Positions 1 through 8,722 are shown, counted from the stretch's first letter. The stretch is DNA of 64,000 bases from an uncultured Selenomonadales bacterium (GCA_937901445.1 CALDHY010000105.1:1-64000); one strand, 5' to 3'. Numbers and translations: made by a program. Notes: a model not told the origin generated them from the letters alone.

Positions 1-957
1 TTAGTGCAAAAGGCTTTTCCAAAATGTGGGGAATATGATCAATTTAAGACCGATTTACAACCCAAAGACGTGACTTTGCTTTTTACCGATGCTTATATGA
101 ACAATCCGTCGTCAATGTTCGGGCATACGCTTTTGAGAATTGATACCAAGCGCAAAGGTACGCAAATGCTGGCGCATGGGGCTAATTACGGAGCTTTTAC
201 CGGTGAACAAAACGGTTTACTGTTTGCTTTTTACGGATTAACCGGAGGGTATTACGGCGGATTTACGGTTAAACCGTATTATGATATTATTAGGAGCATT
301 TATGCTGACATTTTTAATTTCGGCTTTGATGGATTTGTAACAAGTAACGGCGCATTGGTTTTGGCGGGCGGCAAAGTTATTTTTAAAAGCGAATTGGATA
401 TTGACGGCGTGAAAAAAATCTGCGCGATGGCTGAATCCGAAAACATTAATTATATCCTTGAAAGTTATCCCAATAATTATTTGCCGCGCAATTTTACGGC
501 GGCTGAAAATTTCTGTACCAAAATTGGCGTCGATTATACAAAATTTATTCGTGAGTTTGACTTTGACGAAATTTCAGTTTCAAAAATCGAATTAATAACC
601 GAACGCACGGACGCCGAAACTTTAGACGCCGTTTATAAAAAAATGCTTGAAACGCCGGGATTTACCGGCTGGGCGGATCCTTTCCATTACAAGAGTACAG
701 AAATTTATTCAGACAAAGTTTCAAAGGCAACGGGAATTTTGAAAATGCTTGAGTACTTGAAAATCCCTGTTGAAAATTCTTTTGCATTCGGCGACGGCTA
801 CAACGATATTGAAATGATAAAAACTGTTGGCACGGGGCTGGTTATGGGGACAGCAAGGGATGAACTAAAAAAAGTTGGCAAGTACATTGTACCGGGCGTG
901 CATGATGACGGCGTTGCAGTTGGAATTGAAAACTACGTTTTAGGGGCTAAGGGATAA
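1..957 (+). pseudogene. Chimeric ORF: DUF4105 fragment joined to Cof-type HAD phosphatase fragment
   Basis: The frame is open to the left edge, so the 5' end may lie outside the window; a GTG at 4 is the first possible start. Counting from position 4, residues about 5-100 resemble the DUF4105 (Lnb N-terminal periplasmic) family: NPSSMFGHTLLRID, HGANYGAF, GLTGGYYGGF and a PYYDII segment. At about residue 101 (near base 304) the protein changes to the body of a Cof-type HAD phosphatase: FDGFVTSNGA, a Lys region (SDKVSKATGI) and the metal motif GDGYNDIEMI at about 263-272. The HAD N-terminus with the nucleophile DxDGT motif is missing, and so is the rest of DUF4105. Two unrelated genes therefore seem fused by a deletion, and the product should be inactive as a phosphatase. 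An assembly join is the alternative. The last codons run into the heptamer repeat. Confidence 0.6.
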
Positions 958-1012
958 GGGCTAAGGATTAGGGATTAAGAATTAAGGATTAAGGATTAAG
1001 GATTAAGGGAAA
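941..1012. repeat. Degenerate heptamer repeat tract 1
   Basis: Tandem 7-nt units of the form GGATTAA, GGGCTAA or GGGATTA run from the last codons of the chimeric ORF into the intergenic region. The same unit type recurs at about 8044, 12084, 18467, 22250, 46716 and 48058, in both orientations. Confidence 0.8.
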
Positions 1013-1141
1013 AGAGGTCGCCCAGCAACCGCGCAGACGCGCCGCTTTTGGGAGCGTACAGGAAAGTAAAACGCGGACAGGTGATATACTTTGAGCGTAT
1101 GAAAACGCAAAGCGCATGTGCGGGCGACGAGTTTTTCTTTG

Positions 1142-1173
1142 GTACTTTCTTTTTGCGGAAAAAAAGAAAGTAC
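1142..1173. repeat. 13-bp perfect inverted repeat
   Basis: GTACTTTCTTTTT at 1142-1154 and its exact complement at 1161-1173 flank a 6-nt loop. It lies in the 268-nt gap before the metallo-hydrolase gene; the rest of that gap (1013-1141) shows no gene. No T-run follows on the + strand, so it is not an ordinary terminator. It may be a palindromic repeat element. Confidence 0.65.
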
Positions 1174-1225
1174 ATTTAAAAAATAAAATAAAAAAAAATA
1201 TATAATCTTGAAAGGAGCAAACTAA

Positions 1226-2266
1226 TTGAAAAAAATTTTTTTGACGATATTAACAATTTTGATGTTCACGTGTACAGGTTGCGGCGGCGGCAACGCAAAT
1301 TCACAAAATACTGAACCGGCTGAAAACAATCCGTCCACTGTTACTGAAAATGCAACAACTGAAACTGAAAAACCCAAAAAGCAAGTCAAAGGCAACTTAA
1401 AAATTACAATGCTGAACGTCGGGCAGGGCGACGCAATTTTGGTACAAACAAAAACGCAAAATATTTTAATCGATACTTCAGATATGGACGAACGCTCAAA
1501 ATTGGTAAGTGAACTCGACAAAGCCGGAGTTACAACTTTTGACAAGATTATTTTAACGCATCCGCACGCAGATCATATCGGCGGAATTGAAAAACTTCTC
1601 AAAGACAACAAGTATACAATTAAGGAAGTTTGCGATAACGGCATTGCTGCAACCGGCAAACTTTATCTGAATTATATGAAGGAACTGAAAAACCAAAATA
1701 TTAAACACACGGTATTAAAAGCGGGCGACGTTTTGGATTTTGGCGACGGCGTAACTTTCAACGTGCTTTATCCGACACAAGATTTAGTTGACGCGGTAAA
1801 CAGCGGCGCGCAAAAAACCGACCCCAATAATGAATCTGTAGTTGGACGGCTCGTTTACAAAAAATTTTCCATGATGTTCACCGGCGACGCAGAAAAGCCT
1901 GTCGAAAGTAATATTTGGGCAGACAATGACGCCAAAAATTTAAAGTGCAACATTTTAAAGGCAGGGCATCACGGCAGTTACACGGCGTCAACCGAAAATT
2001 TCGTGCAAACAGTCAAGCCTTCGTACGTTTTAATTTCGGCGGGCGAACCTACAGACAAACGCGGCGGCAACACTTACGGACACCCGCACCTTGAACCGCT
2101 TGAAATTTATTTGGCTGAAGGTATTCCTGCAGAAAATATTTTGTGGACGTGGAAAAACGGTACAATCGTAATTGTAAGCAACGGCAAAGATTTTTCAGTT
2201 ACACCGGAAATTGAGGAGGATTGGGTAAATCAATGGATACAAGAGAAAAAAGCTGCAAAGAAATAA
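1226..2266 (+). CDS. ComEC-like metallo-beta-lactamase-fold lipoprotein
   Basis: Starts at TTG with AAAGGAG about 10 nt upstream. The N-terminus is a lipoprotein signal (MKKIFLTILTILMF, then a Cys in CTGC near residue 19), followed by a Thr/Glu-rich linker. From about residue 60 the protein resembles the hydrolase domain of ComEC/Rec2: MLNVGQGDAILVQT, the metal motif THPHADHIGG at about 111, FTGDAE and KAGHHGSYTAS, then SYVLISAG. It is 346 aa and lacks the ComEC membrane channel, so it is a stand-alone secreted or anchored hydrolase, probably acting on nucleic acid or another phosphodiester outside the cytoplasm. The next gene (DUF3006) overlaps its 3' end, a pairing often seen in this family. 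The substrate is not determined. Confidence 0.85.
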   Translation: MKKIFLTILTILMFTCTGCGGGNANSQNTEPAENNPSTVTENATTETEKPKKQVKGNLKITMLNVGQGDAILVQTKTQNILIDTSDMDERSKLVSELDKAGVTTFDKIILTHPHADHIGGIEKLLKDNKYTIKEVCDNGIAATGKLYLNYMKELKNQNIKHTVLKAGDVLDFGDGVTFNVLYPTQDLVDAVNSGAQKTDPNNESVVGRLVYKKFSMMFTGDAEKPVESNIWADNDAKNLKCNILKAGHHGSYTASTENFVQTVKPSYVLISAGEPTDKRGGNTYGHPHLEPLEIYLAEGIPAENILWTWKNGTIVIVSNGKDFSVTPEIEEDWVNQWIQEKKAAKK

Positions 2267-2661
2267 GCGTATACCTTGACAGAATCGAAGAGCTTGAGGA
2301 CGGCACGGCTGAAGCAGTTTTGTTGATTGACGAAGGCGAAGAAGAATATTCGGGCGAGTTCCATTTGCCTGAAAATTTTTTGCCGGAAGACGCCGAAGAA
2401 GGCAATTACTTGACGATTAAAATTTTTCGCAATGCAGATGAAATTGACGATGATTCACCAAAATTAACTGTAACTCTTAAGCAAATTGAAGACGACGCTT
2501 TATTGGTTGACAACAGCGAAAATAAAATTTATTTACCGTCAAATTTTTTACCTGAAAACACTGACGAGGGCGATTCTTTGACGATTGAAATTTTCTGCGA
2601 TACAGATAAAACTAACGCCGCCCTCGACGAAGCAAGGCAACTTTTGAAAGAATTGGAGTGA
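2233..2661 (+). CDS. Tandem DUF3006 protein
   Basis: ATG at 2233 is preferred, with AGGAGG at 2214-2219; a TTG at 2221 is also in frame but too close to that site. The gene overlaps the 3' end of the metallo-hydrolase. The 142-residue acidic protein holds two copies of a DUF3006-like unit: a strand (ISVYLDRIEE), then LPENFLPEDAEEGNYLTI, and again LPSNFLPENTDEGDSLTI. DUF3006 proteins are small and usually single-domain, and commonly neighbour ComEC-type hydrolases. Function is unknown; coupling to the upstream gene suggests a partner or regulator. No signal peptide is seen, so if it contacts the lipoprotein it would have to do so before export. Confidence 0.7.
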   Translation: MDTREKSCKEISVYLDRIEELEDGTAEAVLLIDEGEEEYSGEFHLPENFLPEDAEEGNYLTIKIFRNADEIDDDSPKLTVTLKQIEDDALLVDNSENKIYLPSNFLPENTDEGDSLTIEIFCDTDKTNAALDEARQLLKELE

Positions 2662-2666
2662 CGATA

Positions 2667-3788
2667 TTGGCTAAAAAATTTTTTACGTGTCTAAGCCTGC
2701 TGATAGTTTTTACTCTTGCGATTTTCGGCACGGCAGCGGCAAAATCTAAAGCCGAAATTACAGATATTCAAGTATACGATTTTAACGATGAAACTTTGAG
2801 GATTGAAATTTCTTTGGACGGTAATTTAAACGATTCTGAAATTTCAACTCGAACATTCGGCAGCTTACTTACAATTTCAATGCAAAACACCACGCCCGGC
2901 AAAATCAAAAAAATTTCCGGTGCCGAAATTGACGCAGAAAAATTTATTGAAAGAATTGTTGCCAAAGAAACACGCCCCAATTTTACAAAAGTTCGCTTTT
3001 CATTTGTTGCTCCAATAAATGAAGACGCCTACACAATTTCAGTTCAACCGGCTAACCGCGCCGAAAAAAAATCTGCGCGATTAATCATTGATATTTCAAA
3101 AAAAGCATTTCCGTTAAACTCTCAAATTCAAATTGAAACAAAAACTGAAGTTAAAACTAATCCTGAAACTAAATCCAATGACAAAAAAAATAATCCACCC
3201 AAAAAAGAGGAAACCTTTACCGCCGCAGATAAAGTCATTGTAATTGACGCGGGACACGGCGGCTCAGATGCCGGTGCAGTTGGTCCTAACGGCGTCAAAG
3301 AAAAAGACGTTTCACTTGCCGTTGCATTGAAAACCGAAAAAATTTTAAAGAAACAAGGTATGAAAGTTGTTATGACGCGCCGCACGGATATTGACGTTGC
3401 CTCGCCGAATGCTTCAAATTCAGCTGAACTTCAAGCTCGCTTGGATAAAGCTCCGCCGCAAGCAGATATTTTCATTAGCATTCACTGCAACGCTTTTACA
3501 AATCCAAATTCGCACGGCATGGAAACTTACTACAACGGCGCAAATAACGGCGGGCAACGCCTTGCACAACTTTTGAATGAAGAACTTGCAAAACACGGCA
3601 AACTCTTTAATCGCGGCGTCAAGGCGGCTAATTTTTACGTCATTAAGCGCGCAAATTGCCCCGCGTCATTAATCGAACTCGGCTTTATTACAAATCCTGC
3701 TGAAGAGGAACTTTTAGCCGACGATCGCTACCAAAATATTCTTGCCGGTGCAATCGCTAACGCAGTAAACAGATTTTTCATGAATTAA
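2667..3788 (+). CDS. N-acetylmuramoyl-L-alanine amidase (AMIN plus Amidase_3)
   Basis: TTG at 2667 has GGAG 8 nt upstream; a GTG at 2658 overlaps that site and is less likely. A signal peptide (to about residue 26, ending GTAAA) is followed by an AMIN-type domain (about 30-140), a Lys/Glu/Pro linker and a zinc amidase domain (about 185-370). Metal and catalytic motifs are VIDAGHGGSDAGAVG, the Glu in VKEKDVSLAV, SIHCNAF and LIELGFITNP. It cleaves the amide between MurNAc and the stem peptide in the periplasm during cell separation. AMIN domains localise such enzymes to the septum or outer membrane in diderms. It sits between a DUF3006 gene and a GerMN lipoprotein gene, close to mreB, which fits a cell-envelope cluster. 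Confidence 0.92.
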   Translation: MAKKFFTCLSLLIVFTLAIFGTAAAKSKAEITDIQVYDFNDETLRIEISLDGNLNDSEISTRTFGSLLTISMQNTTPGKIKKISGAEIDAEKFIERIVAKETRPNFTKVRFSFVAPINEDAYTISVQPANRAEKKSARLIIDISKKAFPLNSQIQIETKTEVKTNPETKSNDKKNNPPKKEETFTAADKVIVIDAGHGGSDAGAVGPNGVKEKDVSLAVALKTEKILKKQGMKVVMTRRTDIDVASPNASNSAELQARLDKAPPQADIFISIHCNAFTNPNSHGMETYYNGANNGGQRLAQLLNEELAKHGKLFNRGVKAANFYVIKRANCPASLIELGFITNPAEEELLADDRYQNILAGAIANAVNRFFMN

Positions 3789-3804
3789 GGAGGTTTAATA
3801 AAAC

Positions 3805-4485
3805 TTGATTAAAAAAATTTTAGTATTGGCAACAGTCACATTTTCCTTGCTGATTTGCGGCTGTCAACAGTTGCCGCCTTCAGATAATCCGCCGCCGGAA
3901 AATCCCCCTGTAACTCAACCTGAAAATAAACCCGTTGAAAATCCGCCGCCGGTTGAAAATCCGCCTGCCGAAAAACCTTTAACAAATACACCGCCGGAAA
4001 CTACGCCGCCGCCGAATAATCCTGCAGATAATAACAATAACGAACCGCCAAAAGTTGTAAGCCCTGCAATTCAAGCACAAAAAATTTCTGTCAAAGTTTA
4101 TTACCCTGATGAAGCCGGAATTAATTTAGTTGCAGTCAATCGCACAATCGAAATTAAAAATGACGCTGAAAAATATCCGGCTGTTGTCAATCTTTTGTTG
4201 CAACACCCCGCCGAAAAAGATTTAACCGTTATCTTTCCGAAAAACGCCAAAATTAACGGCGTAAAATTTGAAAACGGCACGGCGTTTGTTGACTTCGACA
4301 AAAATATTACAAAAAGTTTTGCGGGCGGCTCCACCGGCGAGGAACTTTTGGTTAATTCTGTCGTCAAAAGTTTAACCGAATTTAAGGAAGTCAAACAAGT
4401 TCGTTTCTTGATTGACGGCAAAGACATTGAAACTCTTTCCGGGCATATGGATTTAAGCGAGCCGATTAAACGTTCTGATTTATGA
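3805..4485 (+). CDS. GerMN-domain lipoprotein
   Basis: TTG start with AAGGAGG 11 nt upstream. The signal ends at a lipobox-like ICGC (Cys20), so the protein is probably lipidated. Residues about 24-80 are a Pro/Glu/Asn spacer with repeated NPP and PPE units, suitable for crossing peptidoglycan. The C-terminal part (about 90-215) matches the GerMN domain found in the spore protein GerM and related envelope lipoproteins: KVYYPDE, LLLQHP, LTVIFPKNAKI, FENGTAFVDF and GSTGEELLVNSVVKSL. In many Firmicutes a GerMN protein lies next to an amidase, as here. Role: probably peptidoglycan-associated; the molecular activity is unknown. Confidence 0.85.
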   Translation: MIKKILVLATVTFSLLICGCQQLPPSDNPPPENPPVTQPENKPVENPPPVENPPAEKPLTNTPPETTPPPNNPADNNNNEPPKVVSPAIQAQKISVKVYYPDEAGINLVAVNRTIEIKNDAEKYPAVVNLLLQHPAEKDLTVIFPKNAKINGVKFENGTAFVDFDKNITKSFAGGSTGEELLVNSVVKSLTEFKEVKQVRFLIDGKDIETLSGHMDLSEPIKRSDL

Positions 4486-4500
4486 TTCAAATTACCGCAC

Positions 4501-4529
4501 TTGTAAAGGAAAAAAAAACGTGTTAAAAT
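4501..4529 (+). promoter_or_regulatory. Predicted mreB promoter
   Basis: TTGTAA at 4501 and TAAAAT at 4524 are 17 nt apart, with an extended -10 TG at 4521. The gene starts at 4576. Confidence 0.6.
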
Positions 4530-4575
4530 CGATTAAATTTTTTGCAAATATCTCCGCTTGAAAGGAGTTTTGGTA

Positions 4576-5565
4576 TTGTTAGGAATATCTACAAGTGTTG
4601 GGATAGATTTGGGAACTGCAAACTGTTTGGTTTACGTCAAGGGAAAAGGAATTGTCCTGCGCGAGCCTTCGGTTGTTGCAGTTGACAGAAATACAGATGA
4701 AATTTTGGCTATTGGCGAAGAAGCGCAAAAAATGATAGGGCGCACGCCCGGAAATATCGTAGCAATACGCCCGTTGCGTGACGGCGTTATTTCAGATTTT
4801 GATATGACTGAATCAATGATTCGCCATTTTTTAAATAAAGTTGTAGGTAAAAGTTTATTTTTCAGACCGCACGTTATGGTTTGCATTCCGACTGAAATTA
4901 CAGTTGTTGAACGTCGCGCAGTACAAGAAGCCGCCGAACAAGCCGGCGCAAAAAAAGTTGATTTAATTGAAGAACCTATAGCGGCAGCAATCGGTGCAGG
5001 AATTGACATTTCAGAGCCGGTAGGTTCAATGGTTGTAGATATTGGCGGCGGCACTTGCGACGTTGCAGTAATTTCATTGGGCGGAATTGTCAAGGGCGAA
5101 AGTATCCGCGTTGCCGGAAATAAATTTGATTCTGATATTGAAACGCACGTAAAGCGCACACACCATTTGATGATTGGTGAACGTACCGCCGAAAGTATAA
5201 AAATTACAGTCGGCGCGGCGTATGCAGGAGCAAGAAAACTTGATATGGAAATTCGCGGGCGTGATATTGTTACAGGTATGCCAAAAAATATCACTGTTGA
5301 AACTGATGAAGTTGCAAAATGCGTCCGTGAATCTGTCGATAAAATCATTGAATGTATCAGGCGCGTTTTGGAGGCTACGCCGCCGGAACTTTCTGCAGAT
5401 ATTTTTGACAGAGGAATTATTTTGACGGGCGGCGGCGCGTTGCTTTACGGGCTTGACGAATTGATTAGGCGTGAAACGGGTATACCTACTGTCATTGCCG
5501 ACGACCCATTAAGTTGCGTTGCCATTGGCACGGGTAAAGCTCTTGAAACTGACAGAAATTCTTAA
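4576..5565 (+). CDS. mreB: Rod shape-determining protein MreB/Mbl
   Basis: TTG at 4576 has AAAGGAG 8 nt upstream. A TTG at 4558 is in frame but lies upstream of this site and would add six residues not typical of MreB. The 329-residue protein has the actin-fold nucleotide motifs: GIDLGTANCLVYVKGKGIV (phosphate 1), EEPIAAAIGAG (connect 1), MVVDIGGGTCDVAVISLGG (phosphate 2) and GIILTGGGALL (adenosine). MreB polymerises under the membrane and directs lateral wall synthesis. mreC and mreD are not adjacent, so this may be the mbl-type copy that often stands alone in Firmicutes. It has its own promoter and terminator and so is probably monocistronic. Confidence 0.95.
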   Translation: MLGISTSVGIDLGTANCLVYVKGKGIVLREPSVVAVDRNTDEILAIGEEAQKMIGRTPGNIVAIRPLRDGVISDFDMTESMIRHFLNKVVGKSLFFRPHVMVCIPTEITVVERRAVQEAAEQAGAKKVDLIEEPIAAAIGAGIDISEPVGSMVVDIGGGTCDVAVISLGGIVKGESIRVAGNKFDSDIETHVKRTHHLMIGERTAESIKITVGAAYAGARKLDMEIRGRDIVTGMPKNITVETDEVAKCVRESVDKIIECIRRVLEATPPELSADIFDRGIILTGGGALLYGLDELIRRETGIPTVIADDPLSCVAIGTGKALETDRNS

Positions 5566-5570
5566 AACTG

Positions 5571-5591
5571 CCGTCTTCGGACGGTTTTTTT
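5571..5591 (+). terminator. Rho-independent terminator after mreB
   Basis: CCGTC-TTCG-GACGG hairpin with a stable tetraloop, followed by seven T. Confidence 0.9.
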
Positions 5592-5617
5592 ATTTTATCT
5601 TGAAAAGGAGAAATTTA

Positions 5618-7978
5618 ATGATTGAACTTTTGGCACCGGCGGGCAGTTTCGACGCACTGAAAGCCGCCGTCAACGCGGGCGCAAATGCAGTTTATTTGGC
5701 AGGTAGTAATTTTGGCGCGCGGGCTTACGCTGAAAATTTTAACGGCGAAAATTTAGTTGACGCGGTGAAATTCGCCCATCTTCACGGCGTGGCAATTCAC
5801 GTTACAACGAATACAATTTTGAATGACAACGAACTTGAAAATTTTGCAGAGTATATAAAATTTTTGCGGCGGGCGAATGTTGACGCGCTCCTTGTACAGG
5901 ATTTGGGCGCGGCGAAAATTATAAAAAGCATTGCGCCGGAAATTCCATTGCACGCCTCAACTCAAATGACGGTTCATAATTTGGCGGGCGTTGAAATGCT
6001 TGCAAGTTTAGGATTCAGCCGCGTTGTTTTGGCGCGTGAACTTTCTTTAACTGAAATTGAAACCATCGCCAAAAATTCGTCCGTCGAAACTGAAATTTTT
6101 GCACACGGCGCGTTATGTGTTTGTTTTTCGGGGCAATGTTTAATGAGCAGTATGATTGGCGGGCGCAGCGGAAATCGCGGGCGTTGTGCGCAACCTTGCC
6201 GCCTTCCTTACAGTTTGGTTGACGATAAAGGCAATGAACTTTTGAAAAGTGCAGGCGAATATTTGTTAAGTCCGAAAGATTTAAACACGCTTGAAATTTT
6301 GCCGCGCCTTGTTGAAGCGGGCGTCGATTCACTGAAGATTGAAGGACGTATGAAACGCGCCGAATATGTTGCAACCGTTGTAAAAGTTTATCGTGAAGCA
6401 CTTGACAAAAATTTTTCTGTTACAGATAATGAACGCCGAAAACTCGCGCAGATTTTCAACCGTGATTTTACGACGGCTTATCTTGAAAAAAATCCCGGCA
6501 AAGATTTAATCAGCGATAAACGCCCCAATAATCGCGGCGTTTTAATCGGGCGCATTGTCAAAGTCGATAAAAATAAAATTACTCTCAAGTTGACTGAAAA
6601 AATTAACGCGGGCGATCAGATTGAAATTTGGGTAAAAGTCGGCGGGCGCGTAACTTTCACTGTTGAAAATTTTGCAGTTGACGGCGAACTTTGCACTGTT
6701 GAAGTTGCAGATACACGCGGCGTAAAAGTTCACGACAGGGCTTTTAAAATTTTTGACGCCGAATTAATTTCTGACGCGCGGAAATATTTTGACGATGATA
6801 CTTTTGGAAAAATTCCCGTTGCCGCCGAAGTTACCGCCGAAATTGGCAAGCCTTTAACTTTAATGTTGACTGACGGCGAAAATGAAGCAACCGCCGCCAC
6901 AAATTTTATTGCTGAAGTTGCCAAAAATCGCCCGCTTAATTTCGACACGCTTTTTAAACAAATTGGACGGCTCGGCAATTCTGTTTTTGAGTTGGTACTT
7001 TTGAAAACGCACATTCCGGAAAATTTAATGGTGCCGCTTAGTGAATTAAATGAAGTCCGCCGCGCTGCCGTTGAACAACTTGAAAATTTGCGCCTCAAAA
7101 AATTTGAAAAAGTTTCTGTTACAACTGTCACTACTCCGAACTATCCCACTATCCCACTATCCCACTATCCCACTAAAATAGTAGCGCAGGTTGACACATT
7201 GGAAAAAATAAAAGCCGCTCTTGACAACGGCGCAGATTCTGTTTTGTACGGCGGCGAAAATTTTTGTAACAGAATTATCACGGCGCAGGAAATTTCTCAA
7301 GCTGAAAAACTTGTACATTCTGCCAATAAAAAATTTTATCTTGCAACGCCGCGCCTTGTTCGACAAGCTGAAATTCCTGAATTGGAAAAAATTTTGACGG
7401 CGGCAAATTTTGACGCGGTGTACATTCAAAATATCGGCACGCTCCAACTTGTAAAAAAAATTTCAGCCGCGCCGGTTCGTACTGATTTTTCGCTGATAGT
7501 TTTTAATTCTGAAACGATTAATTTTCTAAAAAGTTTGGGCGTTGAGGGCGTGACACTTTCGCCGGAATTGACGCTCGCGCAGGTTAAATCTTTAATTAAA
7601 AAATCTTGCTTGCCGGTTGAATGCATTGTACACGGGCGCGCCGAGCTTATGATTTCGGCTTATTGTGCGATTGGAAGTTTTTTAGGCAACGTCGATAATT
7701 GCCCGCACGTTTGCCGCAAAAATAATTATTTCCTGCGCGACAGAAAAAATATTTTGTTTCCTGTAGTTACAGACCAATTTTGCCGAATGCACATTTTAAA
7801 TTCAAAAGTTTTGTCGATGATTGACAATCGCAACGAATTTGACGGCGCGGCAAGAATACGAATTGACGGCAGATTTTTAACTGTTGACGAACTCGCGCAG
7901 GTTGTACACGCTTATAAATTCGGCGGTGCAGAAATTGAAAATTTTACACGCGGGCATTACTTCAGGGGCGTTGAATAA
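5618..7978 (+). CDS. U32 family peptidase with DUF3656 and a second U32-like domain
   Basis: ATG at 5618 with AAAAGGAG upstream; an in-frame opening at 5519 overlaps mreB and its terminator and is rejected. The 786-residue protein has an N-terminal TIM-barrel U32 domain (LLAPAGSFDALKAAVNAGA) with the U32 signature at about 163-197 (GALCVCFSGQC, NRGRCAQPCRLPY), a middle DUF3656-like region (NRDFTTAYLE, GVLIGRIVKV) and a second U32-like domain from about 520 ending in a Cys-rich segment (VDNCPHVCRKN). Relatives such as RlhA use these cysteines in 23S rRNA cytidine hydroxylation; others are called collagenase-like peptidases. RNA modification is the better guess, but the substrate is unproved. 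A tandem 8-nt repeat lies in the linker between the two U32 modules. Confidence 0.88.
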   Translation: MIELLAPAGSFDALKAAVNAGANAVYLAGSNFGARAYAENFNGENLVDAVKFAHLHGVAIHVTTNTILNDNELENFAEYIKFLRRANVDALLVQDLGAAKIIKSIAPEIPLHASTQMTVHNLAGVEMLASLGFSRVVLARELSLTEIETIAKNSSVETEIFAHGALCVCFSGQCLMSSMIGGRSGNRGRCAQPCRLPYSLVDDKGNELLKSAGEYLLSPKDLNTLEILPRLVEAGVDSLKIEGRMKRAEYVATVVKVYREALDKNFSVTDNERRKLAQIFNRDFTTAYLEKNPGKDLISDKRPNNRGVLIGRIVKVDKNKITLKLTEKINAGDQIEIWVKVGGRVTFTVENFAVDGELCTVEVADTRGVKVHDRAFKIFDAELISDARKYFDDDTFGKIPVAAEVTAEIGKPLTLMLTDGENEATAATNFIAEVAKNRPLNFDTLFKQIGRLGNSVFELVLLKTHIPENLMVPLSELNEVRRAAVEQLENLRLKKFEKVSVTTVTTPNYPTIPLSHYPTKIVAQVDTLEKIKAALDNGADSVLYGGENFCNRIITAQEISQAEKLVHSANKKFYLATPRLVRQAEIPELEKILTAANFDAVYIQNIGTLQLVKKISAAPVRTDFSLIVFNSETINFLKSLGVEGVTLSPELTLAQVKSLIKKSCLPVECIVHGRAELMISAYCAIGSFLGNVDNCPHVCRKNNYFLRDRKNILFPVVTDQFCRMHILNSKVLSMIDNRNEFDGAARIRIDGRFLTVDELAQVVHAYKFGGAEIENFTRGHYFRGVE
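7140..7171 (+). repeat. Four tandem copies of an 8-nt unit inside the U32 gene
   Basis: ACTATCCC is repeated exactly four times (7140, 7148, 7156, 7164) and a partial copy follows. The unit is not a multiple of three, so gain or loss of one copy shifts the frame between the two U32 modules. Confidence 0.95.
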
Positions 7979-7983
7979 ATTTC

Positions 7984-8011
7984 TTGCAATTTTAAAATTT
8001 TGCAGTAAAAT
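7984..8011 (+). promoter_or_regulatory. Predicted promoter of the carbonic anhydrase gene
   Basis: TTGCAA at 7984 and TAAAAT at 8006 are 16 nt apart; the gene starts at 8101. Confidence 0.55.
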
Positions 8012-8043
8012 ATTTAAAGTTTTTATCGATTATCGGCAAATGT

Positions 8044-8076
8044 ACTAATCCCTATTCCCTAGCCCCTAATCCCTAA
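8044..8076. repeat. Degenerate heptamer repeat tract 2
   Basis: Units such as CTAATCC, CTATTCC and CTAGCCC in tandem, the reverse orientation of tract 1. It lies within the 5' leader of the carbonic anhydrase gene. Confidence 0.75.
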
Positions 8077-8100
8077 AAATCGACTGAAAGGAGATTTTTT

Positions 8101-8670
8101 ATGGCACTGATTGACGATATTTTGGCAACAAATGAAAAGTTCTGCGCGAATCTGCCTGAAGAATATAAAGCGTATGAACACGAAGATCACCACGACAGCA
8201 AAATTCCCAAAAAGAAACTTGCAATTTTAGCCTGTATGGATACGCGCACAACTTTATTTCTTGAGCCGGCAATGGGAATTAAACGCGGCGATGCAAAAGT
8301 TATTAAAACCGTTGGAAATTGCGTTACAGGTTATTTTGATACGGCTGTTAAAAGTTTAATGGTTGCGATTTATGAGCTCGGCGTTATGGAAATTGCGGTT
8401 GTAGGTCATGAAGAATGCGGTATGCAAAAAACCACTTCAGAAAGTTTAACAAAGGCAATGTTGGAACGCGGAGTTTCGCCCGACGCAATTAAAATGATTG
8501 AAAAAGAATTAAAAGAATGGGCGGACGGCTTCAAAGACCCCGAGCAAAACGTTAAAGACGTTGTTAAACTTTTGAAAGAAGATCCGCTAATTCCAAAAGA
8601 TGTTAAAGTTCACGGCTTACTTTTCCACCCGCGCTCCGGCAAATTAACTCTCGTAAGCAAAGACGAATAA
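8101..8670 (+). CDS. Beta-class carbonic anhydrase
   Basis: ATG with AAAGGAG 8 nt upstream. The 189-residue protein has the beta-carbonic anhydrase zinc motifs: ACMDTR (Cys plus the Asp-Arg dyad) at about 42-47, and GHEECGM (His and Cys ligands) at about 100-106. It interconverts CO2 and bicarbonate in the cytoplasm, supplying bicarbonate to carboxylases. The short form without extra N-terminal helices resembles the small beta enzymes of Firmicutes and actinobacteria. It is flanked by its own promoter and a strong terminator, so it is probably transcribed alone. Confidence 0.93.
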   Translation: MALIDDILATNEKFCANLPEEYKAYEHEDHHDSKIPKKKLAILACMDTRTTLFLEPAMGIKRGDAKVIKTVGNCVTGYFDTAVKSLMVAIYELGVMEIAVVGHEECGMQKTTSESLTKAMLERGVSPDAIKMIEKELKEWADGFKDPEQNVKDVVKLLKEDPLIPKDVKVHGLLFHPRSGKLTLVSKDE

Positions 8671-8691
8671 AATTTTTCCGGCAAAAAAATT

Positions 8692-8722
8692 AAACCGCCT
8701 GCAATTTCGCAAGCGGTTTTTT
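8692..8722. terminator. Terminator, probably bidirectional
   Basis: AAACCGCCTGC and GCAAGCGGTTTTTT form a stem followed by a T-run on +. The gene on - ends at 8721, so the structure may serve both convergent genes. Confidence 0.8.

Noticed and set aside
4632-5348. Long open frame antisense to mreB
   Set aside because: It mirrors the codon pattern of mreB, has no ribosome binding site and no family resemblance.
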